A program made the position numbers and the translations under genes. From Salinibacter altiplanensis (GTDB lineage: Bacteria > Bacteroidota > Rhodothermia > Rhodothermales > Salinibacteraceae), in assembly GCF_002894645.1 (NCBI RefSeq), contig NZ_NCQY01000020.1, positions 579,386 to 643,385 on the forward strand: DNA of 64,000 bases, written 5' to 3'. This document shows positions 17,961-27,503 of the stretch, piece by piece; position 1 is the first letter of the stretch; every line of letters begins with the position of its first letter. The notes beneath the pieces were generated by a model. It was not told the DNA's origin, did no database searches, and was given only the letters and a program-made list of their open reading frames with translations.

Positions 17961-19883
17961 GTGTCCTCCAAGTTGCCTGACTGCCACTTTTCTGATCTCC
18001 CTTCCCCATCCGCTCCGCTTCACTTGGCTGACGACGCGTCCGACGATCACTTCGAACCGGAAGACACTGTCGATGAGGTCAACACCTTCGACGGGCGTCT
18101 CATCCGTCGCCTGGGTCAGTACCTGAAGCCCTACACCGGGTACATCGTCCTGGCGCTGTTCATTACGCTTGGGGCATCGGTGCTTGGGCCCCTGCGCCCC
18201 TGGCTGGTGCAGAAGGGCATCGACAACTACATTGTGGGGGGAGACCTGGAGGGCCTGCAGTACATCATCCTGTACTTGATGCTCGCGCTGGTGGGGGAGG
18301 GGCTCTTGTCCTTCGGCGAAAACTACCTCACGCAGTGGATCGGGCAGCAGGCCATCTACGACCTCCGGACCACCCTCTTCCGGCACGTTGAGGGCCAGTC
18401 CCTCGCATACTTCGACCGGACGCCCGTCGGGCGCGTTATCACCCGCACCACCAGCGACGTGGAGGCCCTCAGCGATGCCCTTTCCTCGGGGCTCGTCTCG
18501 GCGCTGGGGGACCTTTTCAAGCTCTTCTTCATCGCCTACTTCATGTTCACCCTCAACTGGATGCTGGCGGCGGTGACGCTGCTGGTGATGCCGCTGATGG
18601 TGTGGGTCACGTTCTGGTTTCGGCGCAACGTGCGGGAGCAATACCGCGAGACGCGCAAGCAAATGGCCCGGATCAACTCCTTCATCCAGGAGCACGTGAC
18701 GGGCATCCACATCGTCCAACTCTTCAACCGAGAGGAGGAGGAAAAAGAGCGGTTTGAGGAGATCAATGACAAGCACCGGGCGGCTCACCTCCACACCATC
18801 TTCTACTACGCCGTCTTCTGGCCGTCCATCGAGTTCATCTCGAGCGTGGCCTTGGCGGCGGTGCTCTGGTTCGGGGGCTTCCGGGCCCTAGGTGGGTCCG
18901 CCCTCACGCTGGGCGTGCTCGTGGCGTTCATCCAGTACGCGCGGCAGTTTTTCCGCCCGATCCGGGATCTGTCCAACCAGTACGACACCCTCCAGAAGGC
19001 GATGGCGGGGGCCGAGCGGGTCTTCAGCCTGCTCGACACCGACGAGGGCATCGAGACGCCCAGCGCCCCCGCCGAGCTTGACGAGATCGATGGGACGATC
19101 GAGTTCGAAAACGTGTGGTTTGCCTACGAGGAGGACGACGAGGGCACGCCGGACTGGGTGCTGAGGGACGTGTCGTTCCGGGTGGAGCCGGGCGAAACGG
19201 CGGCGCTGGTGGGGGCGACCGGCGCGGGCAAGTCGACGGTGATGAATCTGCTGCTGCGCTTCTACGAGATTCAGCGGGGCCACATTCGGGTGGACGGCCA
19301 GGACATCCGGGACCTGCGGCTGCGGGCCCTGCGGGAGCACATTGGCCTCATTCCCCAGGATGTCTTTCTGTTCAGCGGGTCGGTGCGGCGCAACCTGACG
19401 CTCGACGACCCCGGCATCGACGAGGAGACGATGCGACGCGCCGCCGAGACGGTGCAGGCCGATCAGCTCATCGAGCGACTCCCCGACGGGTACGATCAAG
19501 ACGTCAAAGAACGCGGCTCGTCGCTCTCGCGCGGCCAGCGGCAGCTCCTGGCGTTCGTGCGGGCCCTTCTGTACGACCCTGACGTGATGGTGCTCGACGA
19601 GGCAACCTCCAGTGTCGACACGGAGACGGAGGCCCTTATCCAGCGGGCCCTGGAGCGGGTCACGGAGGGCCGTACCACGCTCGCCATCGCACACCGCCTC
19701 TCGACCATCCAGGACGCCGACACGATTCTGGTGATGCACAAGGGCGAGATTCGGGAGCGGGGCACGCATCAGGAGCTGCTGGCGGCGGACGGCCTCTACC
19801 GCAAGCTGTACGACCTCCAGTATGCGGATCAGGGAGCGCCGCGGGGCGACAGAGCACGGACAGACCAGCGCGTGCAGACGTGA
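17961..19883 (+). CDS. ABC exporter half-transporter, catalytic-site subunit (BmrD/YheH-like)
   Basis: This 640-residue protein starts at a GTG. It has an acidic 50-residue N-terminus, a six-helix membrane domain (about 50-350) and an ATPase domain (about 375-625). Walker A is GATGAGKST (about 419) and Walker B is MVLDEATSSVD with the catalytic Glu, but the signature is LSRGQRQL instead of LSGGQ. A full Walker B with an altered signature is the mirror image of the half-transporter at 15030. Together they would give one working and one degenerate ATP site, as in BmrCD or TM287/288. It is predicted to export drugs or lipids. Confidence 0.9.
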   Translation: MSSKLPDCHFSDLPSPSAPLHLADDASDDHFEPEDTVDEVNTFDGRLIRRLGQYLKPYTGYIVLALFITLGASVLGPLRPWLVQKGIDNYIVGGDLEGLQYIILYLMLALVGEGLLSFGENYLTQWIGQQAIYDLRTTLFRHVEGQSLAYFDRTPVGRVITRTTSDVEALSDALSSGLVSALGDLFKLFFIAYFMFTLNWMLAAVTLLVMPLMVWVTFWFRRNVREQYRETRKQMARINSFIQEHVTGIHIVQLFNREEEEKERFEEINDKHRAAHLHTIFYYAVFWPSIEFISSVALAAVLWFGGFRALGGSALTLGVLVAFIQYARQFFRPIRDLSNQYDTLQKAMAGAERVFSLLDTDEGIETPSAPAELDEIDGTIEFENVWFAYEEDDEGTPDWVLRDVSFRVEPGETAALVGATGAGKSTVMNLLLRFYEIQRGHIRVDGQDIRDLRLRALREHIGLIPQDVFLFSGSVRRNLTLDDPGIDEETMRRAAETVQADQLIERLPDGYDQDVKERGSSLSRGQRQLLAFVRALLYDPDVMVLDEATSSVDTETEALIQRALERVTEGRTTLAIAHRLSTIQDADTILVMHKGEIRERGTHQELLAADGLYRKLYDLQYADQGAPRGDRARTDQRVQT

Positions 19884-20137
19884 ACAAGACGGAACAGTGG
19901 TGAAATTGGACGGGCGAACACAACGGTTCGTGAGATGGTCACACTCCAATCCGTAACGCGCTTGCTCTGAAGCATACCACACCAGCGAGGCGTAGCGCCC
20001 GAAGTTGGCGTCAGCCTCCACGATCCCCGCGTCGTCTTCCCACCCCGCGACGGACCGCCATCGGCATCCCCGATTCAGACACCGCCATTCTGTTCTTCAG
20101 CCGCCGTCCGGAGCGGGAGGGGCTGAACAAGCAGTTC

Positions 20138-20770
20138 GTGCGGGACGACTACGCGAAAAATCGGCGGGTCGCGGAGGCCTTCTACGAGCACACGCGGCAA
20201 GCCGTGACGGAGAGTGGATTGCCGGTGCTGGAGGTCACCGACGCGCAGCAGCGAGGATCGACCTTCGGGGCGCGGCTCGCCAACGCCGTCGCCGACGCGT
20301 TTGCGGCGGGGTACGACCGCGTGATTGCCGTGGGCAATGACTGTCCAACCCTCCACGAGGTCGACTGGACAGCGATCACGGAGCGGCTGGACGACGGGCG
20401 ACCGGTCCTTGGGCCCACGTCGGGCCACGCCGGGACCTACCTGATTGGGCTGTCTCGTGACCAGTTTGAGCACGAGGCGTTCGCGGCGCTTCCGTGGCAG
20501 GCCCCTGCTCTCTTTTCGGCCCTGCACCGTCACCTCGCAGACGCGTCCGGGGCCGCGCCGGTGCGTCTTGCCGTGCGCGACGATGTAAACGCCCCGGCAG
20601 AGCTTCACGCGCTGGTACGCAGGGGGCGGTCCGGGGGCCTTGCGGCCCGTCTCCGTCGGGTGCTGGGACACACCCACCACACCTCTGATTCTTCGTCTCG
20701 ACGTACAACCCGCCCGGTCCTGGAGCGCCGGTCGCGGGCGCCCCCCTACAGTTCTGTGCCGGGCCGCTGA
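20138..20770 (+). CDS. DUF2064 protein (glycosyltransferase-A-like fold); true start uncertain
   Basis: From the first usable start, GTG 20138, this encodes 210 residues with the family motif VIAVGNDCPTL and GPTSGHAGTYLIGLS, typical of DUF2064 proteins related to nucleotidyl/glycosyl transferases. The conserved N-terminal strand (TAILFFSRRPEREGLNKQF, from 20081) lies upstream of that GTG in the same frame, which stays open back to about 19935 without any ATG, GTG or TTG. The real protein therefore probably begins near 20060-20081, at a rare codon or through a sequence error. Role unknown; relatives are often beside glycosyltransferase genes. Confidence 0.7.
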   Translation: MRDDYAKNRRVAEAFYEHTRQAVTESGLPVLEVTDAQQRGSTFGARLANAVADAFAAGYDRVIAVGNDCPTLHEVDWTAITERLDDGRPVLGPTSGHAGTYLIGLSRDQFEHEAFAALPWQAPALFSALHRHLADASGAAPVRLAVRDDVNAPAELHALVRRGRSGGLAARLRRVLGHTHHTSDSSSRRTTRPVLERRSRAPPYSSVPGR

Positions 20771-20957
20771 GGGGCCCACCGCCCCTTGTCGCACGCGGCT
20801 CGCCGAAGACGGGCGTCGTTCCCGTCCGTCTACGTCCATCCGAGGCGCATCGCAGACCCCCGCCGGGAGACGCGTATGCGAACGGCTGATGTTCCTCCTC
20901 CGGTGTGCCTGGGATGGACCCCGTTCACGAACTGTAGGCTTCTCGCACTTGACTTCG

Positions 20958-23900
20958 ATGTTCTCCATGACTCTACGGATCTCTGTCTCTCTGTCTTCTT
21001 GGGGCCGAAAGGGGCTATGGGCTGCGGCCCTGTGCCTCGTGCTTGCTGGTCTCGGGCCCCCTCCATCACATGGCCAGGCGGCCCTGGAGGTGCACGCGTT
21101 CGACGTTGAAGCAAACGCGTCGGTGTCTGGCGCGGTCGTCCATCTTGTGAACGAGAGCATTGGGGTTGAGGCCACCCGCCGGACCGACGACCAGGGGGCC
21201 ACCCAGTGGGAGGGACTCTCCACGGGGGGCACCTATTCAGTGTTTATTGAGGAAAGCGATCAGTTTTACGAGGCGCGGGTGTCCGGAATCGAGCTGCGGG
21301 CAGACGCGACCCGGAGCGTGACGCTTCTGCTCCGGCCCGTGGCCGCGTACGAGCTCGATGAGGTCGTGGTCGAAGGGGGGCGAAGCGTGGCGGAGGTCAA
21401 CCGGGTGAACGCGGAAGTGTCTTCGAGCCTGTCGGCCGCGTCCCTGGAGGACCTGCCGGTGGAGGGCCGCAACGTTACGCAGAGCCTCTACCGGCTCCCC
21501 AACGTGACCCCCTCCACGGGCTTTTTCGCCGAGGCCCCCAACGTCACCATCAACGGGACGAACGGCCTCTACACCCAGTACCTGGTCGATGGCATGGACA
21601 ACAACGAGCAGTTTCTGGGCGGGCCGCAGTTCGATGTGCCCTCGGGCGTGGTGAAAGACGTGACGGTGCTTACGAGCACCTACTCCGCCGAGTACGGCCG
21701 CACCGGCAACGGCATTTTCAACGTGACCACGAAATCCGGGGGCAACGAGTGGACGGGCGAGGCCTTCTACCTCACCCGGCCCGGCCCGCCGCTCGATGGG
21801 GCGTTTGGGGACGAGACGCCCACGCAGCGTGATCTGTCGGGCAACACCGTAAAGAGCGGCTTTCAGCGCCAGCAGGGCGGCGTGACGCTCGGGGGGCCCA
21901 TCGTGGAGGACCAGACCTTCTTTCACGTAAATGTGGAGCACACGACCGATTTCAAAGACAATCTGCTAGACGCGCCGGGCGTGCGGGAGACAATCGATGG
22001 GCAGAATCACCTCACGTACGCCTCGGCCCGCGTGGATCACCGTTGGAATGACCAGTGGCGCTCCACCGTGCGGTTCAACGCCAACCGGGTCCACCTCGAC
22101 AATCAAGGCGGGGGGCTCACCGGCGGCGTCACGTTCGCCAGTGCGGCCAGTGCGGAGGAGCGCGATGGCGTCCACGCCGCCCTCCAGAACACCTACGTTG
22201 GGGAGAAGCTCGTCTACGAGAGCAACCTCCAGTACAGCCGGTTCAACTGGGACGCGGGGAATCCGGTGAATCCGAACAGCCCGCGGGTGAACGTGGAAGG
22301 CCCCGATGGGACCCTGCGAGCGGCCCTCGGCCACCCCGGATTTACGTTCGACAGTGTCGAGAACACGTTCCAGCTGCAGCAGAAGGTGTCGTACCCGCTT
22401 GGCGATCACAGCCTGAAGGCAGGGGCCGACGTCCTGTTGTCCGACCATCGCCTCACGGGAGGGGGCAATCCGAACGGCAACTACACGGTGCGACTTCGCC
22501 AATCGCAGTTCGATCGCTTTCGAAGCGCTGAGATTGGCCCGTCGCTGACGCCCTCCGAGCTGCCCGACGTACTGGGGGCGAATGCGCAAGCCCTCGAGGT
22601 AGACAACTACCGCGTCGAACTCCGTCCCTCCTCGTTCGGCGTGCGGCAGGATCTCGTCGGGCTCTATGTGGAGGACGAGTTTTCTCCGGCGTCGGATGTG
22701 ACCCTAACGGCGGGCCTGCGCTGGGACTACGACAGCCTGTCGGAGGCGACCCTGGGACGTGAGCATGGGGACTGGGACAACATCGCCCCCCGACTCAGCC
22801 TCAACTACTCCCTCGACGAGCGCACGACCCTGCGCGGCGGCTACGGCATCTTCTACGACAAGATCGTCTACTCCGTGGTCAGTGACGCGCTGCAGGTGAA
22901 CACGAACACGGAGGGGTTTCAGGCACAGGTTCGTGACCTTGTCAAAAAGGACCGCCTGCCGTCCCACACCGCCGTAGGGGAGGTAACCTTCAATGGGAAT
23001 CGCACGCTCGGCCAGACCCCGCCCCCGAACTACCTGCAGGGGCCGACGGCCTCGGACGTAGAGGGAACGCCCACGGACGTGCTGGGTCAGGCCCAGATTC
23101 TGAACCCGAATGGGTACGAGAACCCAGAGACCCACCAGTTCTCGCTGGGCGCGCAGCGACAGTTCGGCGACGATCTGCTGGCGTACGTGGACCTTATCCA
23201 CACGCGGACCTTCAACCTCTACCGCATTCGCGACCTGAACGCGCCGACGTCTTTTGAGATCACCGAAAACGACCTGGAAGAGGTGCAGAGCGACCCGACC
23301 CGAGACCCCTCGGACCTTGTGCGCAGTGAGGAGGCGGCCAACGACGCGCGACCGGTCGCCCCGAGACCCGGGGGCGCACGGCGTATTACGATGACGGAAA
23401 TGAAGGGCGAGGCGCGCTACTGGGCCGCCAACGTCAACCTGATCAAAGACCGAGCCGGGGATATCTACTCGTACCGCCTCAGCTATACACTGTCGAGCCG
23501 GCGCAACAACACCGATGACATCAACTTTCGGGCCGAGGACGCCAACGATTTTGAGGCCGAGTGGGGGCCCTCGGTGAACGATCGCCGGCATGTCATTAGC
23601 GCCATTGGGTCGGCATATCCGACCGACCGGCTGCGCGTAACGCTTGCGAGCCTGCTGCAGAGTGGGCAGCCCATCAATCGGGTGCCCAATGCGTGCGACC
23701 CGGAAGAGGGAGAAGAAGGCGAAATCTGCTTCGGCACCCGTGACCTGAATGGGGACGGGACGTACCGGGGGGGGCAATACGTGGGCGACAGTGACCGCTT
23801 CCCGGGGGCCTCCCGCAACACCGACCGCCTGCCGTGGTCGTATCAGTTTGACCTCAGCCTGCAGTACGGCTGGTCCGTCGCTGGGGGGCGCGTCATCGCA

Positions 23901-24065
23901 CGGGCCGATGTATTCAACGTCCTGAACACGGAGAACCTGAGTGGCTTCGCCAACAGCGCCACGCAGAGCAATCAAATTCAGGTGGGGCCGCCCGGAAGTG
24001 ACATCGAAGAGAAGAATGCCGGGTCGCCGCGCCAATTCCAGTTCGGCGTGCGGTACGAGTTCTAG
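20958..24065 (+). CDS. Oar-like TonB-dependent outer-membrane receptor
   Basis: This 1,035-residue protein has a signal peptide (about 18-40, AALCLVLAGLGPPPSHG), an N-terminal beta-sandwich domain (about 45-125), a plug with LVDGMDNNEQFLGG and a characteristic EYGRTGNGIFNVTTKSGGNE segment, then a long barrel ending RYEF. The plug wording and size fit the Oar group, which is distinct from siderophore receptors. ATG 20958 is chosen over an upstream frame starting at 20640 because it begins the signal peptide; ATG 20967 is an alternative. No lipoprotein partner is adjacent. Substrate unknown; some Oar proteins secrete or import proteins. Confidence 0.9.
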   Translation: MFSMTLRISVSLSSWGRKGLWAAALCLVLAGLGPPPSHGQAALEVHAFDVEANASVSGAVVHLVNESIGVEATRRTDDQGATQWEGLSTGGTYSVFIEESDQFYEARVSGIELRADATRSVTLLLRPVAAYELDEVVVEGGRSVAEVNRVNAEVSSSLSAASLEDLPVEGRNVTQSLYRLPNVTPSTGFFAEAPNVTINGTNGLYTQYLVDGMDNNEQFLGGPQFDVPSGVVKDVTVLTSTYSAEYGRTGNGIFNVTTKSGGNEWTGEAFYLTRPGPPLDGAFGDETPTQRDLSGNTVKSGFQRQQGGVTLGGPIVEDQTFFHVNVEHTTDFKDNLLDAPGVRETIDGQNHLTYASARVDHRWNDQWRSTVRFNANRVHLDNQGGGLTGGVTFASAASAEERDGVHAALQNTYVGEKLVYESNLQYSRFNWDAGNPVNPNSPRVNVEGPDGTLRAALGHPGFTFDSVENTFQLQQKVSYPLGDHSLKAGADVLLSDHRLTGGGNPNGNYTVRLRQSQFDRFRSAEIGPSLTPSELPDVLGANAQALEVDNYRVELRPSSFGVRQDLVGLYVEDEFSPASDVTLTAGLRWDYDSLSEATLGREHGDWDNIAPRLSLNYSLDERTTLRGGYGIFYDKIVYSVVSDALQVNTNTEGFQAQVRDLVKKDRLPSHTAVGEVTFNGNRTLGQTPPPNYLQGPTASDVEGTPTDVLGQAQILNPNGYENPETHQFSLGAQRQFGDDLLAYVDLIHTRTFNLYRIRDLNAPTSFEITENDLEEVQSDPTRDPSDLVRSEEAANDARPVAPRPGGARRITMTEMKGEARYWAANVNLIKDRAGDIYSYRLSYTLSSRRNNTDDINFRAEDANDFEAEWGPSVNDRRHVISAIGSAYPTDRLRVTLASLLQSGQPINRVPNACDPEEGEEGEICFGTRDLNGDGTYRGGQYVGDSDRFPGASRNTDRLPWSYQFDLSLQYGWSVAGGRVIARADVFNVLNTENLSGFANSATQSNQIQVGPPGSDIEEKNAGSPRQFQFGVRYEF

Positions 24066-24129
24066 CCCGTCGACGCTGTGCCGTGCGGCAACCGCCACCA
24101 CTGACTTCGTTCCACACGCTCCCTCCGAC

Positions 24130-24921
24130 ATGCCCGCCGTGGCCGCCATCCTCGGAAGCGCCTTCGCCGAGTCCTTCCCGGAAGCGCTCGACCTAGAGCC
24201 GGAAGAGATCGAGACCGCATGGGGGACCCAGACGCTGTACCGGGTGGGCGGCCCCGACCGCCCGGCCTATGTGCTGTTTCGACACGGCCTGCCGCACCGG
24301 CGGCTCCCCAACCAGATCAACTACCGCGCCCAGGCCGCGGCGCTCCGGGCCGTGGACTGTGGGGCGCTCCTCGTGACCAGCTCGGTGGGGGTGTTGGATC
24401 CCGACGTGCCGCTCTACCGACCGTTGCTCGTAGATGATCTGCTCATGCCCGACAACCGGCTTCCGGATGGCAGCGCGTGCACCATGTTCACGGAGCCGTC
24501 GGAGGCCCACGGGCACCTTGTGCTCAACGACGGCCTTTTCGCGACGCCGCTCGCTGAGCAGGTACGCGCCCAGGCCGCGGCGGCAGAGGCGCCGGTCGGG
24601 GACGCGGTCACGTTTGCCTACGTGCAGGGGCCCCGCTCCAAGACCGCGATGGAGAATCGCATGTGGCCCCGGATGGGCGCGCAGGTCAACTCCATGACGC
24701 TGGGGCCGGAGGTGGTGCTGGCCAACGAGCTGGAAATTCCGTGTGCGGGGCTTGTGGTGGGGCACAAGTACTCCATCCCGGACCATGACCCGCCGGAACA
24801 GGAGGCGTTGTCGGCCACGCTCGACCGTTCCCGAGAGGAGCAGGAGCGGGTCGTGCGGGCGTTTCTGTGGGAGGCCGAGCCGGTCGACTTTCCGAACACC
24901 ATCTACCGGTTCAGGGCGTGA
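24130..24921 (+). CDS. Nucleoside phosphorylase, PNP/MTAP family
   Basis: This encodes 263 residues. The family core is clear: AYVLFRHGLPHRRLPNQINY (phosphate and sugar site) followed by AVDCGALLVTSSVGVL, and a late NELEIPCAGLVVGHKYSIP. These enzymes split purine nucleosides or 5'-methylthioadenosine with phosphate. It differs clearly from the PunA-type enzyme at 41.1 kb, so specificity is probably different. A kinase-fold protein follows after 52 bp, which suggests joint handling of the released base or sugar. I start at ATG 24130, 64 bp after the receptor's stop. Confidence 0.82.
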   Translation: MPAVAAILGSAFAESFPEALDLEPEEIETAWGTQTLYRVGGPDRPAYVLFRHGLPHRRLPNQINYRAQAAALRAVDCGALLVTSSVGVLDPDVPLYRPLLVDDLLMPDNRLPDGSACTMFTEPSEAHGHLVLNDGLFATPLAEQVRAQAAAAEAPVGDAVTFAYVQGPRSKTAMENRMWPRMGAQVNSMTLGPEVVLANELEIPCAGLVVGHKYSIPDHDPPEQEALSATLDRSREEQERVVRAFLWEAEPVDFPNTIYRFRA

Positions 24922-24973
24922 GGGGAGCGTCTCGGGGCGCAGACGTTGACGTGCGGAAGCTGTACTCTGCTTC

Positions 24974-26062
24974 GTGTCCAGTCTTTCTTCGACACTCCGA
25001 CAGCTCGTGGTTGACGACGACGTACTGCCCTACGTTCAGGAGCGGTGCCCCGACGTGGTGCCGGTAGCCCCGCCGCGGCGATTGCCCGGGGGCAATTTGA
25101 ATGTCGTCTGGCGCGTGTCGTGTGCGGAGCGGTCGCTCATCGTCAAGTACGCGCCCCCGTACATCGCGGCTGATCCGGACACGCCGCTCGATCCGTCTCG
25201 TCTGCTCATCGAGGCCCGGTGCCTGCGTGCCTTGGGAGAGGGAGGACGGCTGGGGGAGCTCACGGGGGCTGTGGTGCGCCCACCCACGCTGATCGATCTG
25301 CATCCCGAGGTGCCCGTGCTCATCATGGAAGACGTCGGCCCCGTGCCGTCGTTCGGGGCGTGGCTTCGGGACGCAGGGCCGCAGGGCCGTTCGGCCGCGA
25401 TGCAGGGACGGCGGCTGGGGCGCTTCCTGGGGCGCCTCCACGCCACGACGTACGCCGACGATCACTGCGCGGATGCCTTCGACAACCGCCCCATGCAGGA
25501 GACGCGTCACGCGGTGCAGTACCAAGGGGTGGCCGACATGCTCCGGGACGCGGGCGTCCGTGATGCGGAGGCGCTCGGCAGGCACGCCGAGACGGTGGGC
25601 CGGGGCCTGCTGGAACCGGGCCGCTGCCTCACAATGGGCGACCTCTGGCCGCCCTCGGTACTCGTCGCGCCCGGCAATGACCTGCGGATCATCGACTGGG
25701 AGCTGGCCCACTATGGACGCCCGCTTCAGGACGTGGCCCACTGGCGTGCGCACCTGTGGATGCAGATCCAGCGTGCCCCGTCCCCGGCCGTCGCGAAGGC
25801 CATTGCGGAACACCGCGACGCGTTCCTGAAGGCCTACGCCGAGGGGCTGGGGGACAAGGAGGAAGTCTTGTGGGACGAGGAAGAGCGGCGCGACGCCGCG
25901 ATACACTTCGGGGCCGAGATCCTCGTCCGGGCCGTGGGGCCGTTCCAGGCCGGCTACGTCTACGCGGGCCTCGACGTCAATCATCCGGCGGTGCAGGCCG
26001 CGGTGGCGACGGCGGCCGAGCACCTCCGGGCCCCGAAGGCCGTTGGGGGGACCGAGCGGTAG
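24974..26062 (+). CDS. Phosphotransferase-fold (APH/choline-kinase-like) protein
   Basis: This 362-residue protein has the aminoglycoside/choline kinase fold: a glycine-rich GGNLNVVWRV loop with the ATP-binding Lys in SLIVKYAPPY, and a catalytic region MGDLWPPSVLV followed by LRIIDWELAHYGRPLQDVAH (about residues 215-255). The catalytic loop has MGDLWPPSVLV, with Asp but not the usual HGD, so His is missing. The second Asp (IIDWE) is present. Adjacent to a nucleoside phosphorylase, it could be a methylthioribose- or nucleoside-type kinase; this is inference only. The CDS ends convergently with the thioesterase gene, whose stop begins 2 bp away. Confidence 0.75.
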   Translation: MSSLSSTLRQLVVDDDVLPYVQERCPDVVPVAPPRRLPGGNLNVVWRVSCAERSLIVKYAPPYIAADPDTPLDPSRLLIEARCLRALGEGGRLGELTGAVVRPPTLIDLHPEVPVLIMEDVGPVPSFGAWLRDAGPQGRSAAMQGRRLGRFLGRLHATTYADDHCADAFDNRPMQETRHAVQYQGVADMLRDAGVRDAEALGRHAETVGRGLLEPGRCLTMGDLWPPSVLVAPGNDLRIIDWELAHYGRPLQDVAHWRAHLWMQIQRAPSPAVAKAIAEHRDAFLKAYAEGLGDKEEVLWDEEERRDAAIHFGAEILVRAVGPFQAGYVYAGLDVNHPAVQAAVATAAEHLRAPKAVGGTER

Positions 26063-26063
26063 C

Positions 26064-26480
26064 CTACTGCAGGCCCAGGTCGGGGACCGGCACCGGATCG
26101 CCGGTCTCCGCACTCACCCACACCAGAACCGCAGTGCCGGACGCCACCGCGTCGTTGGAAGCGTCGAACCGGGCGGTGTAGTGGGTGGCGAGGCTCGACC
26201 GTCCTGGGGACTCGGCGTACACGTCGAGGTGAAGGGTCGCGGGGTGGCGCACCGGGTGCTCAAAGTCGCACGACGCGTGGGCCAACACCGGTCCGCTCTC
26301 CGAGAATGTCGCTTCGTCGAGCGTGGCCTTTAACCACTCCACCCGTGCCTCCTCGAAATAAGAAAAGAAGCGGCTGTTGTTGATGTGGCCTACGGCGTCC
26401 ATATCGCCCCACCGAACGGCGAGGTCGGTCGTGTGCACGTGCTGGGTGCCGGCGGGAAGGGACTCCGAAGTGTCGGTCAT
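26064..26480 (-). CDS. Hotdog-fold acyl-CoA thioesterase
   Basis: This encodes 138 residues with the 4HBT motif AVRWGDMDAVGHINNSRFFSYFEEAR (split here as AVRWGDMDAVGHINN then SRFFSYFEEAR), the active-site helix of YbgC/FadM-type thioesterases. The catalytic Asp is in WGDMDAVGH. The enzyme cleaves acyl-CoA thioesters; chain-length preference cannot be told. The gene lies 31 bp after the thioredoxin-like gene on the same strand, so the two are probably co-transcribed. A longer open frame runs upstream but overlaps that gene. Confidence 0.85.
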   Translation of the reverse strand: MTDTSESLPAGTQHVHTTDLAVRWGDMDAVGHINNSRFFSYFEEARVEWLKATLDEATFSESGPVLAHASCDFEHPVRHPATLHLDVYAESPGRSSLATHYTARFDASNDAVASGTAVLVWVSAETGDPVPVPDLGLQ

Positions 26481-26511
26481 CAAGCGGGGAGAGATTGGGA
26501 AACGGCCGCGT

Positions 26512-27324
26512 CTAGTACAGTGCCATGTCGAACGTGCGGCGGTGCTCCTGGGTAATGGGGTGTTGCTCCCCCAGCAGCGTGAAGAGGGCGATGCACGCCT
26601 TTCGTGCGCCGTCGTCGTCGTAGTCGCGGTCGGTGCGCACGACGTCAATGAACCGCTCCAACGCCGCGCCAAAGTCCTGGTCGGCGAGCGCGTCGAGGGC
26701 CGTGACGTACGTGTCTTTGACGCCATTCTCGGGCAAGGCGGACGGGTCCTCGGCGAGCTCCAGAAGACGGGCAATGGCTTCCACGCTGTCCCGTGTCTGA
26801 CGAAGGGTGGGATCGGCGACCTCGGCCTCTTGGGCCAGTACCTGCGCCCGGGTCGGGTCCTTGAAGGCCAGGGCCCGCGCCATGAGCACCTGTGCCTCAT
26901 CGTGGTCGGGGGTGTCCTCCAGCACGGGCCAGAGGAGATGCTCGGCGTCCGCATGATTGCCCGACTCGAGGGCCTCTCTTGCCTCTTCGAGGCGGCTCTT
27001 CTCCTCGCTTGGGAGGTGCTCGTCGAGCCAGCTCTCGAGCTGGGGCTTGGGCTTCACCCCGGCGAACTCCGCTTCAACGTCCCCGTCCACGAACAGCTTC
27101 ACCGCCGGAATGCCGCGCACGCCGTACTCCTGTGCCGCGGACGAATTCTCATCCACGTTCACCTTGACCAGTGTCCAGTCGTCGGCCGCCTCCGCGAGTG
27201 ACTCGAGCACCGGGCTGAGCTGTTGGCACGGGCCGCACCACGGGGCCCAGAAGTCGACGAGAACAGGGGCGTCCGCACTGGCGTCGAGTACGTCGGTCTC
27301 GAAGTCGTTGACCTCGTAGGACAT
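26512..27324 (-). CDS. Thioredoxin-TPR protein, CnoX/YbbN-like
   Basis: This 270-residue protein joins an N-terminal thioredoxin domain (1-110) to a TPR-like helical domain (about 120-270), the layout of the co-chaperone CnoX (YbbN). The active site FWAPWCGPCQQL has both Cys residues (30 and 33), and the cis-Pro loop is VRGIPAVKLF. It may protect oxidised proteins and hand them to GroEL or DnaK. A start at 27333 adds three residues; MSYEVNDF at 27324 is closer to the family start. It is transcribed away from the DUF2470 gene. Confidence 0.88.
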   Translation of the reverse strand: MSYEVNDFETDVLDASADAPVLVDFWAPWCGPCQQLSPVLESLAEAADDWTLVKVNVDENSSAAQEYGVRGIPAVKLFVDGDVEAEFAGVKPKPQLESWLDEHLPSEEKSRLEEAREALESGNHADAEHLLWPVLEDTPDHDEAQVLMARALAFKDPTRAQVLAQEAEVADPTLRQTRDSVEAIARLLELAEDPSALPENGVKDTYVTALDALADQDFGAALERFIDVVRTDRDYDDDGARKACIALFTLLGEQHPITQEHRRTFDMALY

Positions 27325-27503
27325 GGGAGACACGCGATTCTGTGGAAAGATGCATGACGTATTTCATTTCACGAACGCCGCTGGGAAATGCTTCCTGACT
27401 CCACGAGAGTTTCGAACACCGGATGCACATAACACCTCGTGCGGACTCTCGTACGAACACTGTCAAATGAGTGCATCCTATGTGTGACCAGCCAGCCTCT
27501 ACC

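Noticed and set aside
22704..24149. 481-codon minus-strand open frame opposite the Oar-like receptor
   Set aside because: The composition (Val/Arg/His-rich) is typical of antisense frames in GC-rich DNA, while the plus strand encodes clear receptor motifs.
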